DNA of 64,000 bases from Acetobacterium bakii. GTDB taxonomy: Bacteria > Bacillota > Clostridia > Eubacteriales > Eubacteriaceae. Positions 34,832 through 43,355 of this stretch are shown here, one piece after another. Position 1 is the stretch's first letter, and the number at the start of each line of letters is the position of its first letter. The notes beneath the pieces are model-generated. The model saw only the letters and a list, made by a program, of their open reading frames with translations. It had not been told where the DNA came from and made no database searches. Location of the stretch: assembly GCF_001263355.1 (NCBI RefSeq), contig NZ_LGYO01000034.1:17423-81422 (forward strand), in the 5' to 3' direction. Position numbers and translations under genes: made by a program.

Positions 34832-35897
34832 TACGACCAACTCCTTTAAATATGAGATACAAGAATAACGGGGCGCCCAGAAATGAGGTAATGGCACCAA
34901 TAGGCAGTATAACCGGTGAAAGAATCAATCTGGCAAAGGTATCACTGATTAACAGCACCATCGCGCCCATTAGGGCTGAAGCAGGTAATAAAAATCGATA
35001 ATCATTTCCGACGAAGCGGCGCATGATATGAGGTGCTATCAAACCAACAAAATTAATGATCCCCACAAAAGAAACAATGGTTGCGGCCGTCAGTGAAGCA
35101 AAGGTCATTCCCACCAGACGCACCCGGGAAACATTAACACCGAGTCCTGTTGCGGTATGTTCTCCACATTCCAACGCATTATAATTCCAACGATTGAACA
35201 TAAAGTAAATAAATGACCCCCCGGCAACAAGGGCAGCCACACCAATACTTTTCATACTGGCCCGTCCCAAATCACCAAAGGTCCAAAAAACGATGGCCGC
35301 CATTTCTACATCAGTCGAAAGATACTGCAGCAATGCCGTCGCTCCGGCAAATAGAGAGCTGAGGGCAACACCAGCCAGAATCATTGTTTCCGGTGAGGCT
35401 TTGCGTGCCTTTGACAAACCCAGAATAATAAGGGTTACCAGCATCGATGCGGCAAACGCGCAAAAGCTTGTTAAATAGGGGTTATTAATCGTCACTGCAT
35501 CAGCATTATTCCCCATGATGGTGCCTCCTCCTAAAAAGACAATGGCAATGGCAGCCCCAAATGAAGCCCCCTGGGAAATACCCAACGTTGATGCCGATGC
35601 CAGCGGATTTTTAAGAACACCCTGCATAACGCAGCCTGCCGATGCTAAACCGAACCCAGAAACAATGGCCATTAAAATCCGGGGCAGTCGGATATTTACT
35701 GTTACCATAACATTTTTTGCTGCCCCTAATCCAAATAACGCCTTTAAGACTTCGCTGACAGGAATATCAGCTGAACCCGCACATATGGCAAAAATAGCTG
35801 TCATAAACGTCATCACCACCAGAGCAACTATGATTAAAGCTTTACGGCGTACATATTGATCATAATTTCCTCCGCAAGCTGTCTTTTTTTTATTCAT
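34818..35897 (-). CDS. FecCD/BtuC-family importer permease of the FmdE operon
   Basis: This 359-residue permease has about ten membrane segments. The family motifs are VLKNPLASASTLGISQGA, GIINFVGLIAPHIMRRF and ILPIGAITSFLGAPLF. It lies six bases after the binding protein and overlaps the ATPase. The sequence places it in the siderophore/heme/corrinoid importer family but gives no substrate. Confidence 0.92.
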   Translation of the reverse strand: MNKKKTACGGNYDQYVRRKALIIVALVVMTFMTAIFAICAGSADIPVSEVLKALFGLGAAKNVMVTVNIRLPRILMAIVSGFGLASAGCVMQGVLKNPLASASTLGISQGASFGAAIAIVFLGGGTIMGNNADAVTINNPYLTSFCAFAASMLVTLIILGLSKARKASPETMILAGVALSSLFAGATALLQYLSTDVEMAAIVFWTFGDLGRASMKSIGVAALVAGGSFIYFMFNRWNYNALECGEHTATGLGVNVSRVRLVGMTFASLTAATIVSFVGIINFVGLIAPHIMRRFVGNDYRFLLPASALMGAMVLLISDTFARLILSPVILPIGAITSFLGAPLFLYLIFKGVGRNAEN

Positions 35898-35903
35898 AGT
35901 TTT

Positions 35904-36992
35904 TTATTTGCCAATGGTCAATGGCCCAAAGCCTTGCCCGACTGCCACATATTTTGAATAAAGTTCTTCACCAAGTAAAAATTTAAAAATTTCATTGGTT
36001 TTCTTTTCTATGTTGATATCTTTAAATTTTTCCGGATAAATAATTGTCCCTGCATAATACGCATCGGCCAAAGCAATTTCGATGTTGGTATAATTATTAT
36101 TGTACGCTAATTGTGAATACACTTTACCGCTGTTCACAGCTTTAAATGCCGTAAAATAATCCGGATTCTGTACATTTTGTTCATTTACAAGATCCATATT
36201 TTCCGGATTCAGAAAAATAATATCCGGATTCCAGGCCAGCACTTGTTCTAAATCAATAATAAAGGCGCCGCTCTGACCAGTTTGATCAACGACATTGTTG
36301 GCGTTAATTGCCACAAATGGGCCATATTTTGCACTGGTTCCATCAAATCCGTGTTTTCCTTTAAAATTCAATGCGCCATTATAAACAGTGGGTTTGCTTG
36401 CTTGCGCAATGTCTTTTGTCCGATCATTTAAGTCCTTTTGAGCGGCATCCATAAATGCGTTCACTTCTTTTGCCCGGTCTTGTTTTCCAAGAACTTCTCC
36501 GATAATATCCATAGAGGCACTCATTTTCCCGTCAAATAGACCAGGATTGGCAATTGCTACTACTGGAATCCCTGTTTTTGCGGATAATTCGTCTGCCTGG
36601 GCATAATCGGAAACAACAAAAATAACATCTGGAGCCAGCTTGGTAATCTCTTCGTCAAAAGGTACAATTCCCCCGGCGCCACCCTGACCAATTTGTTTTA
36701 ATGCTGCAAAATTCGGATTCACCAGGGTATAGGGACGGGTTAATTCCTGAACATTATCCATGTCCGTTGCTCCGGTTACCAGGCTTTCCGCATCCATATA
36801 GGTTAACAGGCGCATCACGCCAAGCGAACCCACACTGTCGATTTGGGTGGGCACTTCCACCTGTCGCCCCAGACTATCTGTAATTACTTTTGTGGTCGTT
36901 GCACTTTCACTGCTTTTTGCCTGGGTGTTGCTGCATGCTGCGAAAGTTACCACCATCATTAAACTCAACAATACCGCTAATACTTTTTTCAT
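35904..36992 (-). CDS. Siderophore/corrinoid-type substrate-binding lipoprotein of the FmdE operon
   Basis: This 362-residue lipoprotein starts with MKKVLAVLL and has the lipobox TFAACSN. The binding domain contains VITDSLGRQVEVP, the usual entry to FecB/BtuF-like proteins, and DVIFVVSDYAQ. The open frame to 37118 overlaps the methyltransferase gene; the ATG at 36992 with an AGGAG site is the evident start. It differs from the BtuF pair of the riboswitch operon, so it is likely to bind another ligand. Confidence 0.88.
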   Translation of the reverse strand: MKKVLAVLLSLMMVVTFAACSNTQAKSSESATTTKVITDSLGRQVEVPTQIDSVGSLGVMRLLTYMDAESLVTGATDMDNVQELTRPYTLVNPNFAALKQIGQGGAGGIVPFDEEITKLAPDVIFVVSDYAQADELSAKTGIPVVAIANPGLFDGKMSASMDIIGEVLGKQDRAKEVNAFMDAAQKDLNDRTKDIAQASKPTVYNGALNFKGKHGFDGTSAKYGPFVAINANNVVDQTGQSGAFIIDLEQVLAWNPDIIFLNPENMDLVNEQNVQNPDYFTAFKAVNSGKVYSQLAYNNNYTNIEIALADAYYAGTIIYPEKFKDINIEKKTNEIFKFLLGEELYSKYVAVGQGFGPLTIGK

Positions 36993-37059
36993 TTCATTCT
37001 CCTGTTTTTCACACATATTAAATTTTACTTTTTCAAAACATCTCGTTCTGAACTGCTTT

Positions 37060-37872
37060 TTATGCCTTCCAGCAAATGGTGGTAATGGTCGTATCAACCT
37101 TCTCTTCGACAAGCCCATCCACAGAAATTGAAACTAAATAGTCTCTGATTTTATTTTCTTCTTCCGGGGTTAATTCGCGGTATGATTTCATCCGATTGGC
37201 ATAGAGCTTATAAGCAGCCTCAATGGGTTTTTTCATATCCCAGACTTGCTCCTCATAATGTATTTCCGGCAGCATGCCCTGCAGCCATAAAATTTCCAAT
37301 GCATATAGGACTTCCATATCTGCAGTCTCTTTTTTCTCACCAATGCCCAGCATTTCCCGGATGGCATCAGATACCGGATCAACCCGTTTGATCGGCTTTG
37401 TTAAAACACAGTAACCTCTGCTGGCTTCGTTCAGCTTTAAAAAGGTCTGGGTATTTCTGACTGCCGGAGTCATATTTGCAATAACTAAATCAAATTTACC
37501 TTTGTATCCCAGGCTCTCAAGATCCGAAGCATGCCAGTCATTTACAAAAAAATCGACATTTTCTTTTTCCAGTTCAGTTTTCTTTTCAGTTGCTTTTTCA
37601 ATCATTTTAGGTGAAAGATCAAGTCCGGTTACGTGCTTGCACTCATCTGCAAGTGCAAATGAAAATTTACCTGCGCCACAGCCCACATCGAGGACAGAAC
37701 CATCTTTATTGATCAGGTTTTTTTCCGCAATCAACTGCATTAAAAAGCTGTCTTCTATTGTAGGGATTTCAAAGTCTCCGAATTGCTCGGCCATGGAATC
37801 CCACATCTCCACACTTGCATCAACATCTCTTTCCTGGTAATTCCATTTCTTTTTAATTTCTTCTAATTTCAA
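37060..37872 (-). CDS. Class I SAM-dependent methyltransferase
   Basis: This 270-residue methyltransferase has the SAM-binding motif SVLDVGCGAGKFSFAL (about residues 59-74), an acidic motif II in VTGLDLSPKMIEKA, and FDLVIANMTPAV as motif IV. It starts with TTG at 37872 behind a GGAGG site. It lies between the fmdE-like gene and an importer, 68 bases before the binding protein. Methylation of an imported ligand or a small chelator is a natural guess, but the substrate is not visible. Confidence 0.85.
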   Translation of the reverse strand: MKLEEIKKKWNYQERDVDASVEMWDSMAEQFGDFEIPTIEDSFLMQLIAEKNLINKDGSVLDVGCGAGKFSFALADECKHVTGLDLSPKMIEKATEKKTELEKENVDFFVNDWHASDLESLGYKGKFDLVIANMTPAVRNTQTFLKLNEASRGYCVLTKPIKRVDPVSDAIREMLGIGEKKETADMEVLYALEILWLQGMLPEIHYEEQVWDMKKPIEAAYKLYANRMKSYRELTPEEENKIRDYLVSISVDGLVEEKVDTTITTICWKA

Positions 37873-37961
37873 CCTATTTTTTCCTCCCCAAATTTTTAAA
37901 TCTTAAAATTTTTGAGTGTTCCTTCACGCATTTCTTTCGTTAAAACCTTTTGAGTAAATGT

Positions 37962-38486
37962 TTAGAATCCTCGGGTATAGGGACTTGAACAATCCACACA
38001 GCATTTTTTTCCATTTTCAAGCCGGATCATGTGCTCAGCGGTTTTTTCTCCGCATACCTCACAGATAACACTCTGAAAAATCCGTGCTCTTTCTGGAAGC
38101 TCATAATTCGGTTTTTTGAAGTCAAAAACATTATTGGCATCGGGTTCGTGAAGAATATAAGCTTCCATTTCATCCCGTTCCATTTCCGGCAGGGCTTTTA
38201 AAACCAACCGCAGACTTTCCCCTGTTTTTCGGTTGAAGAATGAAAAAGCCTGTTTTCCTCGATTTCTAAAAATCAGGTTACCCTTACCAGCGCTGCATCC
38301 CAGAATCACCTGAACCCCATCCACTCCGCAGGCATCATTTTCAGTGATGCAAACAACATCTTCATCCTCAGAAAATTCAATATTAAGTGCCTTAATGGCT
38401 TCCTGGGAAGCGCGTACACCAATGGCCAAACCGGGACAATGATGTCCGTGGAATTCTACCGACTTTTTCCATAATTGTTCATTCAT
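37962..38486 (-). CDS. FmdE-family protein with C-terminal zinc ribbon
   Basis: This 174-residue member of the FmdE (formylmethanofuran dehydrogenase subunit E-like) family has the N-terminal metal-binding signature FHGHHCPGLAIG and the following NDACGVDG. The C-terminus has a zinc ribbon (CEVCGEK...KKCCVDC). Bacterial FmdE proteins have no settled function. They occur in organisms without methanofuran and often near metal or cofactor transport genes. The ATG at 38486 follows AAAGGAG; the open frame to 38528 runs into the attenuator. It is the first gene of the FmdE-methyltransferase-importer operon. Confidence 0.88.
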   Translation of the reverse strand: MNEQLWKKSVEFHGHHCPGLAIGVRASQEAIKALNIEFSEDEDVVCITENDACGVDGVQVILGCSAGKGNLIFRNRGKQAFSFFNRKTGESLRLVLKALPEMERDEMEAYILHEPDANNVFDFKKPNYELPERARIFQSVICEVCGEKTAEHMIRLENGKKCCVDCSSPYTRGF

Positions 38487-38512
38487 TTCATTTTTCTCCT
38501 TTAATTTTACAA

Positions 38513-38541
38513 AAAATAAAAGACCCACAAAAGTGAGTCTT
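38513..38541 (-). terminator. Attenuator hairpin before the fmdE-like gene
   Basis: On the minus strand GACTCAC, a short loop and GTGGGTC are followed by TTTTATTTTTT. It sits directly before the ribosome site, so read-through must be controlled. Confidence 0.65.
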
Positions 38542-38633
38542 CAGACACAAGGTTATTGATTAGATAATAGTTTCATACATTTTCATAACATTTTCAAAAT
38601 GCAAGCCTTGTTTCATACAAGGTTATATGTTGA

Positions 38634-38690
38634 TTGTATATACATGTATTTAATTAATTTTATTCTCTCATAATTATTTCTCTCTGTCAA
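38634..38690 (-). promoter_or_regulatory. Promoter/operator of the FmdE operon
   Basis: The minus strand shows TTGACA, 12 bases, TATGAG (or 17 bases to GAGAAT), then AATAAAATT and the near-palindrome ATGTATATACAA. The same arrangement with much of the same sequence lies upstream of the second chelatase cassette (61703-61759). The GTATATAC core resembles GntR-type operators. The leader from here to 38541 has no gene. Confidence 0.6.
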
Positions 38691-38745
38691 CTAAAATAAT
38701 CGGTTTCATATGTTGGTATTATAGCGACAGTCTGTTTCCGGCTCT

Positions 38746-39597
38746 TCATACATACTCTGTTCTAAATTCATATTCGCGACAATAATCATCAATCATCGAG
38801 CCTTTTTGGCATCGTATAATAGTATCATTTTTATTTATAATCCAATCACCTACGCTATCCAGATCGTGAAAAATGTTGATATATTTAAGTTTGGCACAAC
38901 CGTGAAAAACCCATTTCCCCATGTGTTTAACACTGCTGGGGATATCAACTTCAGTAAGATTTTTACATCGATAAAATGCCCCTTCGCCTATTTCACTCAC
39001 ACAATCCGGAATAACAAGTTTTCCTTCTAAACCAGAAAAGTAGAATGCTTCTTTGCCAATATATTTAAGATTTTCCGGAAATTGAAAATGCCTAAGGCTT
39101 TTTGAGCGATAAAAAGCTCGTTTCTCGATTCGCTTAATCATGGACGAAAGGATAATTGATTCTAAATGTTCACAACTTTCAAAAGCACTTTCACCAATTG
39201 TTTTCAGTTGACTGTCTTTTGACATCTCAATTTGACGCAGAGACAAACAGTTTTTAAAAGCCCTTGATGGAATTTCCTTTAATCCGCTTGGAATTTTAAT
39301 CATTAAAAGATTGGTGCACCCCATACAAACGGCTTCTCCTATCTCTTTCACAGTACTTGGCATCCCAAGCATTCGGAGCGAGGCACACCCTTTGAACGCG
39401 CTTTTATCGATCTTTATTAACCCTTCAGGCAAAATTAATTTTTTAAGGCTTGTCTTGTTTTCAAAGGCTCCTGGTCCGATTACCTGATAATCCTCTTTAA
39501 TTTTCATTTTACCCTGAACATAAGGTTTAACATTTCTTTTATCAAGCGTCTTTATCCTTGCCTTTTGGTCGCCAAGGTATTCTATTCTACTTTCCAT
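38746..39597 (-). CDS. BspA-type leucine-rich-repeat protein
   Basis: This 283-residue protein consists almost wholly of BspA/TpLRR-type (LRR_5) repeats of about 23 residues, such as FKGCASLRMLGMPSTVKEIG and FYRCKNLTEVDIPSSVKHMG. It has no signal peptide or cell-wall anchor, so it is probably cytoplasmic. Its C-terminal end (NDTIIRCQKGSMIDDYC) matches the neighbouring paralogue at 39658-40530, which marks a tandem duplication. The repeats suggest a binding role; the ligand is unknown. Confidence 0.88.
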   Translation of the reverse strand: MESRIEYLGDQKARIKTLDKRNVKPYVQGKMKIKEDYQVIGPGAFENKTSLKKLILPEGLIKIDKSAFKGCASLRMLGMPSTVKEIGEAVCMGCTNLLMIKIPSGLKEIPSRAFKNCLSLRQIEMSKDSQLKTIGESAFESCEHLESIILSSMIKRIEKRAFYRSKSLRHFQFPENLKYIGKEAFYFSGLEGKLVIPDCVSEIGEGAFYRCKNLTEVDIPSSVKHMGKWVFHGCAKLKYINIFHDLDSVGDWIINKNDTIIRCQKGSMIDDYCREYEFRTEYV

Positions 39598-39657
39598 TAG
39601 CCCTCATCCTACTTCCTAACTTGAAAAATATAAGGCGTCAAATCATTTCAATTCAAT

Positions 39658-40530
39658 TTATACATACTTTGATCCGTATTCAAATTCTTGACAGTACTGA
39701 TCAACCCGTGATCCTTGTTTACAATGCACGATAACATTATTCCGATTGAAAATCCAATCGCCTAAATATTCGGGATCATGACTAAACACTACTTTTACAA
39801 GCTTTGGACACCCATGAAAAGCCCATTTTTCGATGCGCTTTACGCTTCTTGGAATTTCAATTTCAGTCAAGTTTTTACACTTTAAAAAGGCGCTTTCATC
39901 AATCACCTCCAAATTCTCATTTAATTCAATTGTTGAAAATCCACAGTTGCAAAATGCTTCACGTCCAACTTTTTTTAATCCTCTGGGCAATTTTACTTCG
40001 ATAAGATTCTTACAGCCATAAAATACCCTGAAATTAATTTCTTCCACTTTTTCCGGTACTTGAATTTTATCCAGCGCTTCACATTCTAAAAATGCACTGT
40101 CGCCAATATATTCGATGCCATTATGCAATATAATGTTATTTAATGACCGACACTTTTTAAAAGTTTTCTCTTCCACACGCTTCACTTTAAAGGGAATCTC
40201 CAAAAATTTCAATCGCAAGCATTCATAAAACGCACCTTTACCAATTCTCCACAATCGGTTGGGCATTTCGATGGTATTCAGCATAGTACAGCCTCGGAAG
40301 GCCTCATTACCAATGTAGTCCACGGTATCCGCCAGAATAATCCGCTTAACCTTTGTGATGTTTCTAAATGCTCCGAATCCAATTTTATTAAATGGCGCCT
40401 TTACCTCAATTTGTTTGCTTTTGATCTTTTTTGCTTCAATAGAACCGAAGATTTGTTTCTGCTCCGTATTCTGATTAGCGTGCCACACCAGTGTTTGAGG
40501 TTTTCCAACCGTCTTGCTATAATTTTCCAT
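39658..40530 (-). CDS. BspA-type leucine-rich-repeat protein (tandem paralogue)
   Basis: This 290-residue LRR_5-type repeat protein is closely related to the downstream gene. Repeats include FRGCTMLNTIEMPNRLWRIG and FYGCKNLIEVKLPRGLKKVG, ending with NNVIVHCKQGSRVDQYC. No signal peptide is present. The ATG follows GGAGAAAAG. It lies 97 bases after the CpXC gene and 60 bases before the second LRR gene, so the three may share the riboswitch-like leader at 41.4-41.6 kb. Confidence 0.88.
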   Translation of the reverse strand: MENYSKTVGKPQTLVWHANQNTEQKQIFGSIEAKKIKSKQIEVKAPFNKIGFGAFRNITKVKRIILADTVDYIGNEAFRGCTMLNTIEMPNRLWRIGKGAFYECLRLKFLEIPFKVKRVEEKTFKKCRSLNNIILHNGIEYIGDSAFLECEALDKIQVPEKVEEINFRVFYGCKNLIEVKLPRGLKKVGREAFCNCGFSTIELNENLEVIDESAFLKCKNLTEIEIPRSVKRIEKWAFHGCPKLVKVVFSHDPEYLGDWIFNRNNVIVHCKQGSRVDQYCQEFEYGSKYV

Positions 40531-40627
40531 TTTGCCTTTTCTCCATTTTCATATCATCCATACTTTACACCACATCTAAAAGCACGCTTCTAATATGCTT
40601 TAGTATTTATTGCTACCATAAGCAATG

Positions 40628-41326
40628 TCAGCAGCAAACACGCTTAGTTACCCTGTTTCGATTTTCCCTAAACTGCTTTCGCAGTGTCGAAATTTTCTCT
40701 GCCCAATTATCATCGATATTATACTCTCCATCGAGTTCTTTAAATTGTTCATAATAAATAGGATGCTGCAAAAAATATTCGTATTTCTTAAACGACTCCG
40801 AAACAAAAATTGGCTTTGTTGAATCACTTATAGCCTCAAAATTAATTAATCCCGATTTTAAATCACACGAATCAAAAAATATTTTAGTAATTACCAGGGG
40901 CAACTTTTTATAAGCCCGTCCATTCGTAATATCCTGAAAAATGCAATGATCCAAATATGTGATAATTTTATCATTGAGATCCGCTCCAAAAATATGTATT
41001 TTTTCCAACATAGCAATGGGATCCGAAACAACCCGGATTCGATAATTGGGAAAATCGGTCAATACTTCTTTTATAATTTTCTCTTTATCAATATCTCCAC
41101 AGTCCAGTAAGATCATGTATTCTTTTTCTGCATCTCTGTATTGCATTGAATAAATACTTCTAAACGTGTGTCCGCAATGTGGACATTTGAAGTCAAACAT
41201 ACTGCTGTTTTGAAATTTTTCTTTTAAATCAATATCCAATGTCCCATTACAAACTGCACATCCAGTTGCAACAAAGTATTCATTGCAGTTTTGGCATCGT
41301 TGCTTTATCACTTTAAGTATCCCCAT
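40628..41326 (-). CDS. CpXC-domain zinc-ribbon protein
   Basis: This 232-residue protein has an N-terminal double cysteine-pair region (CQNCNEYF, CAVC, FKCPHCGHTFRS) followed by SMQYRDAEKEYMILL. That arrangement matches the CpXC domain found in Firmicutes proteins of unknown function. The C-terminal half (about residues 90-232) is not recognised and ends in VCC. The ATG follows AGGAGGAG. The gene stands directly behind a leader with a structured, riboswitch-like RNA and a terminator. Confidence 0.75.
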   Translation of the reverse strand: MGILKVIKQRCQNCNEYFVATGCAVCNGTLDIDLKEKFQNSSMFDFKCPHCGHTFRSIYSMQYRDAEKEYMILLDCGDIDKEKIIKEVLTDFPNYRIRVVSDPIAMLEKIHIFGADLNDKIITYLDHCIFQDITNGRAYKKLPLVITKIFFDSCDLKSGLINFEAISDSTKPIFVSESFKKYEYFLQHPIYYEQFKELDGEYNIDDNWAEKISTLRKQFRENRNRVTKRVCC

Positions 41327-41349
41327 TTATTTCTCCTCCTTATTTCAAA

Positions 41350-41402
41350 AATAAAAAAAGAACCCCTATCAAAGTCAAAAAATGACTTTTAACAGAAGTT
41401 CC
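41350..41402 (-). terminator. Terminator of the structured leader before the CpXC gene
   Basis: On the minus strand an AAAGTCA/TGACTTT stem extended by outer GGAAC/GGTTC pairing is followed by seven T, 23 bases before the start codon. Confidence 0.75.
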
Positions 41403-41414
41403 AGAATATGCTGT

Positions 41415-41612
41415 AGAACTTTGCTTGACATGAATCCTCATTTGCGAAGGACTATGTCGGTCTATAAAAAATAAGTTCCCGACTTATGCCTTTTCAAGCA
41501 ATTACGGTAGCGCATCTGTTCGGGAGTTTCACCCACATTCCTCTTAGGTAAACAACGACAAGGTCGCTTCTTCTGTTTACCAAGCCTAATAGAATCATTT
41601 AATCTGAAGCCC
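41415..41612 (-). promoter_or_regulatory. Riboswitch-like leader, cobalamin-aptamer-like but aberrant
   Basis: The minus strand has GGTAAACA pairing with TGTTTACC, then GAGGAATGTGGGTGAAACTC, CGAACAGATGCGCTACCGTA and CATAAGTCGGGAAC. These match the 5' half and the AAGTCAGGA block of cobalamin riboswitches. The GCCACTG and GGGAAGG blocks are absent. In their place a GCTTGA/TCAAGC helix closes two small hairpins (GTCGG/CCGAC and GTCCT/AGGAT). It is either a divergent cobalamin-class riboswitch or another structured RNA. Confidence 0.5.
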
Positions 41613-41628
41613 CTGATTCCCGGCAGTC

Positions 41629-41652
41629 TTTATAATTTAGCTAAATTGTCAA
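41629..41652 (-). promoter_or_regulatory. Putative promoter of the structured leader
   Basis: TTGACA, 12 bases, TATAAA on the minus strand. The short spacer matches the arrangement at 38.7 and 61.7 kb. The stretch 41653-41918 between this and the next gene shows no gene. Confidence 0.4.
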
Positions 41653-41918
41653 CGAACGCTTTTTTAATTACCAGAAAAGCTTTGTTTTGATTCTATTGAA
41701 TCGATTAATTGTTTTTAAATGAAAATTTTTCCTAAATGTAATTAATATGCTACAAATTATATCATCAAAAATTTGGAATCGCAATATCTTTTATCAATAT
41801 TATTTGATCTAAAAATAAAGTGTAACACTAAAAACAACAACTGAAACAAAAAAGCTAATAAATAATCGTAACCTGATGTCTTTTGGGAGGAATCCGATTT
41901 GAATCCCTCATCCATCTG

Positions 41919-43244
41919 CTAGACAATTAAACTGTCTGGTTCAATTTCAACAAAGTCAAACCTTCGTCGCAAAGTGTTTTCGATAAACAAAAAAGAAGTC
42001 TTTGTTGTATTTATTGTACTGATAATATATAGATTTTCTGGAATAAAGAAATCCTTATCAAAATCCAAATTTCTTTTTTTATAAAAGGTGCCGCGTTTCA
42101 TTCCTTCAATCAAAAGCAATAGTTCAGCAATAATTTTACTTAAATTACCACAATTGATTTCATCAATAACAAGATAATATTCATGGTCGCTGTCTTCAAT
42201 GGCGCTTTTGCAAAAATCGACAAATGCGCTAGTCTTTAAATTGAATTTTCCTTCTTCCGTTTGCTGATAACCGAGTATAAAGTCTTCCGAAGCCATGATC
42301 TGATCACACTGGATCATCAAAACTTTGCTTTCATCTTTTTCTTTCAAAAGTGAAAATGCCAGCTTTTTCCCAAGAAAATTTTCATCTCTCCCAGGTATAC
42401 TTTTTATTATTATCGCTCGCTTTCTTTTTAGCAGCACCACGATTTCATCATATTTTGAAGCACTCATATAAATATCGGAAAGAAACTGCGCCTTTGAATA
42501 CAACTCTTTAATTTTTCCATGCGTGTTTTCCCGAAGACCCCAAATGCCACTGGAAAATGATTTTCTGTAGAACAGATCCTCCTCCTGTCTAAAAGACCTG
42601 GAATCGCTGCTATGCCATTGCAGGGTGCCTCTCACCAATGCGTACCAGTCCGGATCGTTATGAATGGCCTTTAATTTGTTTCTCTTCTGGATTTCTTCTT
42701 GTATGCATTCTAATTGAGCTTCCCCTCCCAACGCTGTTAATGCAGCAATAATCTCACTCTTATACGAAATCTTTTGCTTTGCCGTATAACGTTCTTTCCA
42801 ATCCGGATCATTTTTAAATCGATTAATATCCTGTGGTTTACCATAAAAGGCAAATTCAATGAGTGCATTGTTCATCCAATTGTCTGTATCGCGTTCAACC
42901 TTCCAAATGTTCTTAATATGGGTGAAAAAATACCATTCTCTGGGTTCCTCATCTTTTATCCATTGAACATGGATCGTTTTACCATCGCCATCATTTCCTG
43001 TAACAATGCCAGTGGCTTTAACTTTCATGACGGATACAAGTTTGCCATGGGAATCAAAGGGTAGGTTCTTTTTTCGATTACTTTTTCTTTTAATAGCAAT
43101 TCGATCCCCAGGTTGTATTGATTTGACCAGGTCATCATATTTATACGAATAGCCATTTTCCCAAATACTTTCTTCTAAAAACCGCGATGTCTGATCGCCA
43201 TAATTATAATTTGCACCAACAAACCAGTAGTTTATATTCGCCAT
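41919..43244 (-). CDS. Solitary McrB-like AAA protein with EVE-like N-terminus and degenerate P-loop
   Basis: The N-terminal 130 or so residues of this 441-residue protein (INYWFVGANY, PGDRIAIKR, TGIVTG) resemble the EVE/PUA-like modified-base-reading domains often fused to McrB. A winged-helix-like region (about 160-260) follows. The C-terminal AAA part resembles McrB: Walker B LVIDEINCGNLSKIIAELL, NLYIISTINTT, and ENTLRRRFDFVEIEPD. The Walker A position reads IPGRDENFLGKK instead of GPPGTGKT, so nucleotide binding is doubtful. The protein also stops soon after the arginine-finger region, without the usual C-terminal lid. No mcrC gene is adjacent. It may be a decayed or repurposed restriction component. 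Confidence 0.75.
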   Translation of the reverse strand: MANINYWFVGANYNYGDQTSRFLEESIWENGYSYKYDDLVKSIQPGDRIAIKRKSNRKKNLPFDSHGKLVSVMKVKATGIVTGNDGDGKTIHVQWIKDEEPREWYFFTHIKNIWKVERDTDNWMNNALIEFAFYGKPQDINRFKNDPDWKERYTAKQKISYKSEIIAALTALGGEAQLECIQEEIQKRNKLKAIHNDPDWYALVRGTLQWHSSDSRSFRQEEDLFYRKSFSSGIWGLRENTHGKIKELYSKAQFLSDIYMSASKYDEIVVLLKRKRAIIIKSIPGRDENFLGKKLAFSLLKEKDESKVLMIQCDQIMASEDFILGYQQTEEGKFNLKTSAFVDFCKSAIEDSDHEYYLVIDEINCGNLSKIIAELLLLIEGMKRGTFYKKRNLDFDKDFFIPENLYIISTINTTKTSFLFIENTLRRRFDFVEIEPDSLIV

Positions 43245-43297
43245 TATTTCTCGCCTCCCCAGCTTTCAAATTCTCTTGTATCTTGATTATTCAGCAC

Positions 43298-43336
43298 TAA
43301 AAAAACCAACCTCAACTTTCATTGCTGCTGGTTTTT
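43298..43336 (-). terminator. Terminator after the methyltransferase gene
   Basis: On the minus strand AAAAACCAGC pairs with GTTGGTTTTTTT around a loop, 20 bases past the stop codon. Confidence 0.75.
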
Positions 43337-43355
43337 GATTCATCCGTTTATTCAT

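Noticed and set aside
38746-40530. LRR proteins as secreted BspA-type surface adhesins
   Set aside because: Neither protein has a signal peptide, a membrane segment or a wall-anchor motif.
41415-41612. FMN, lysine, SAM-I or glycine riboswitch as identity of the structured leader
   Set aside because: The GGTGAAA-like block first suggested FMN, but the other conserved blocks of those families are missing; the cobalamin-like order fits better.
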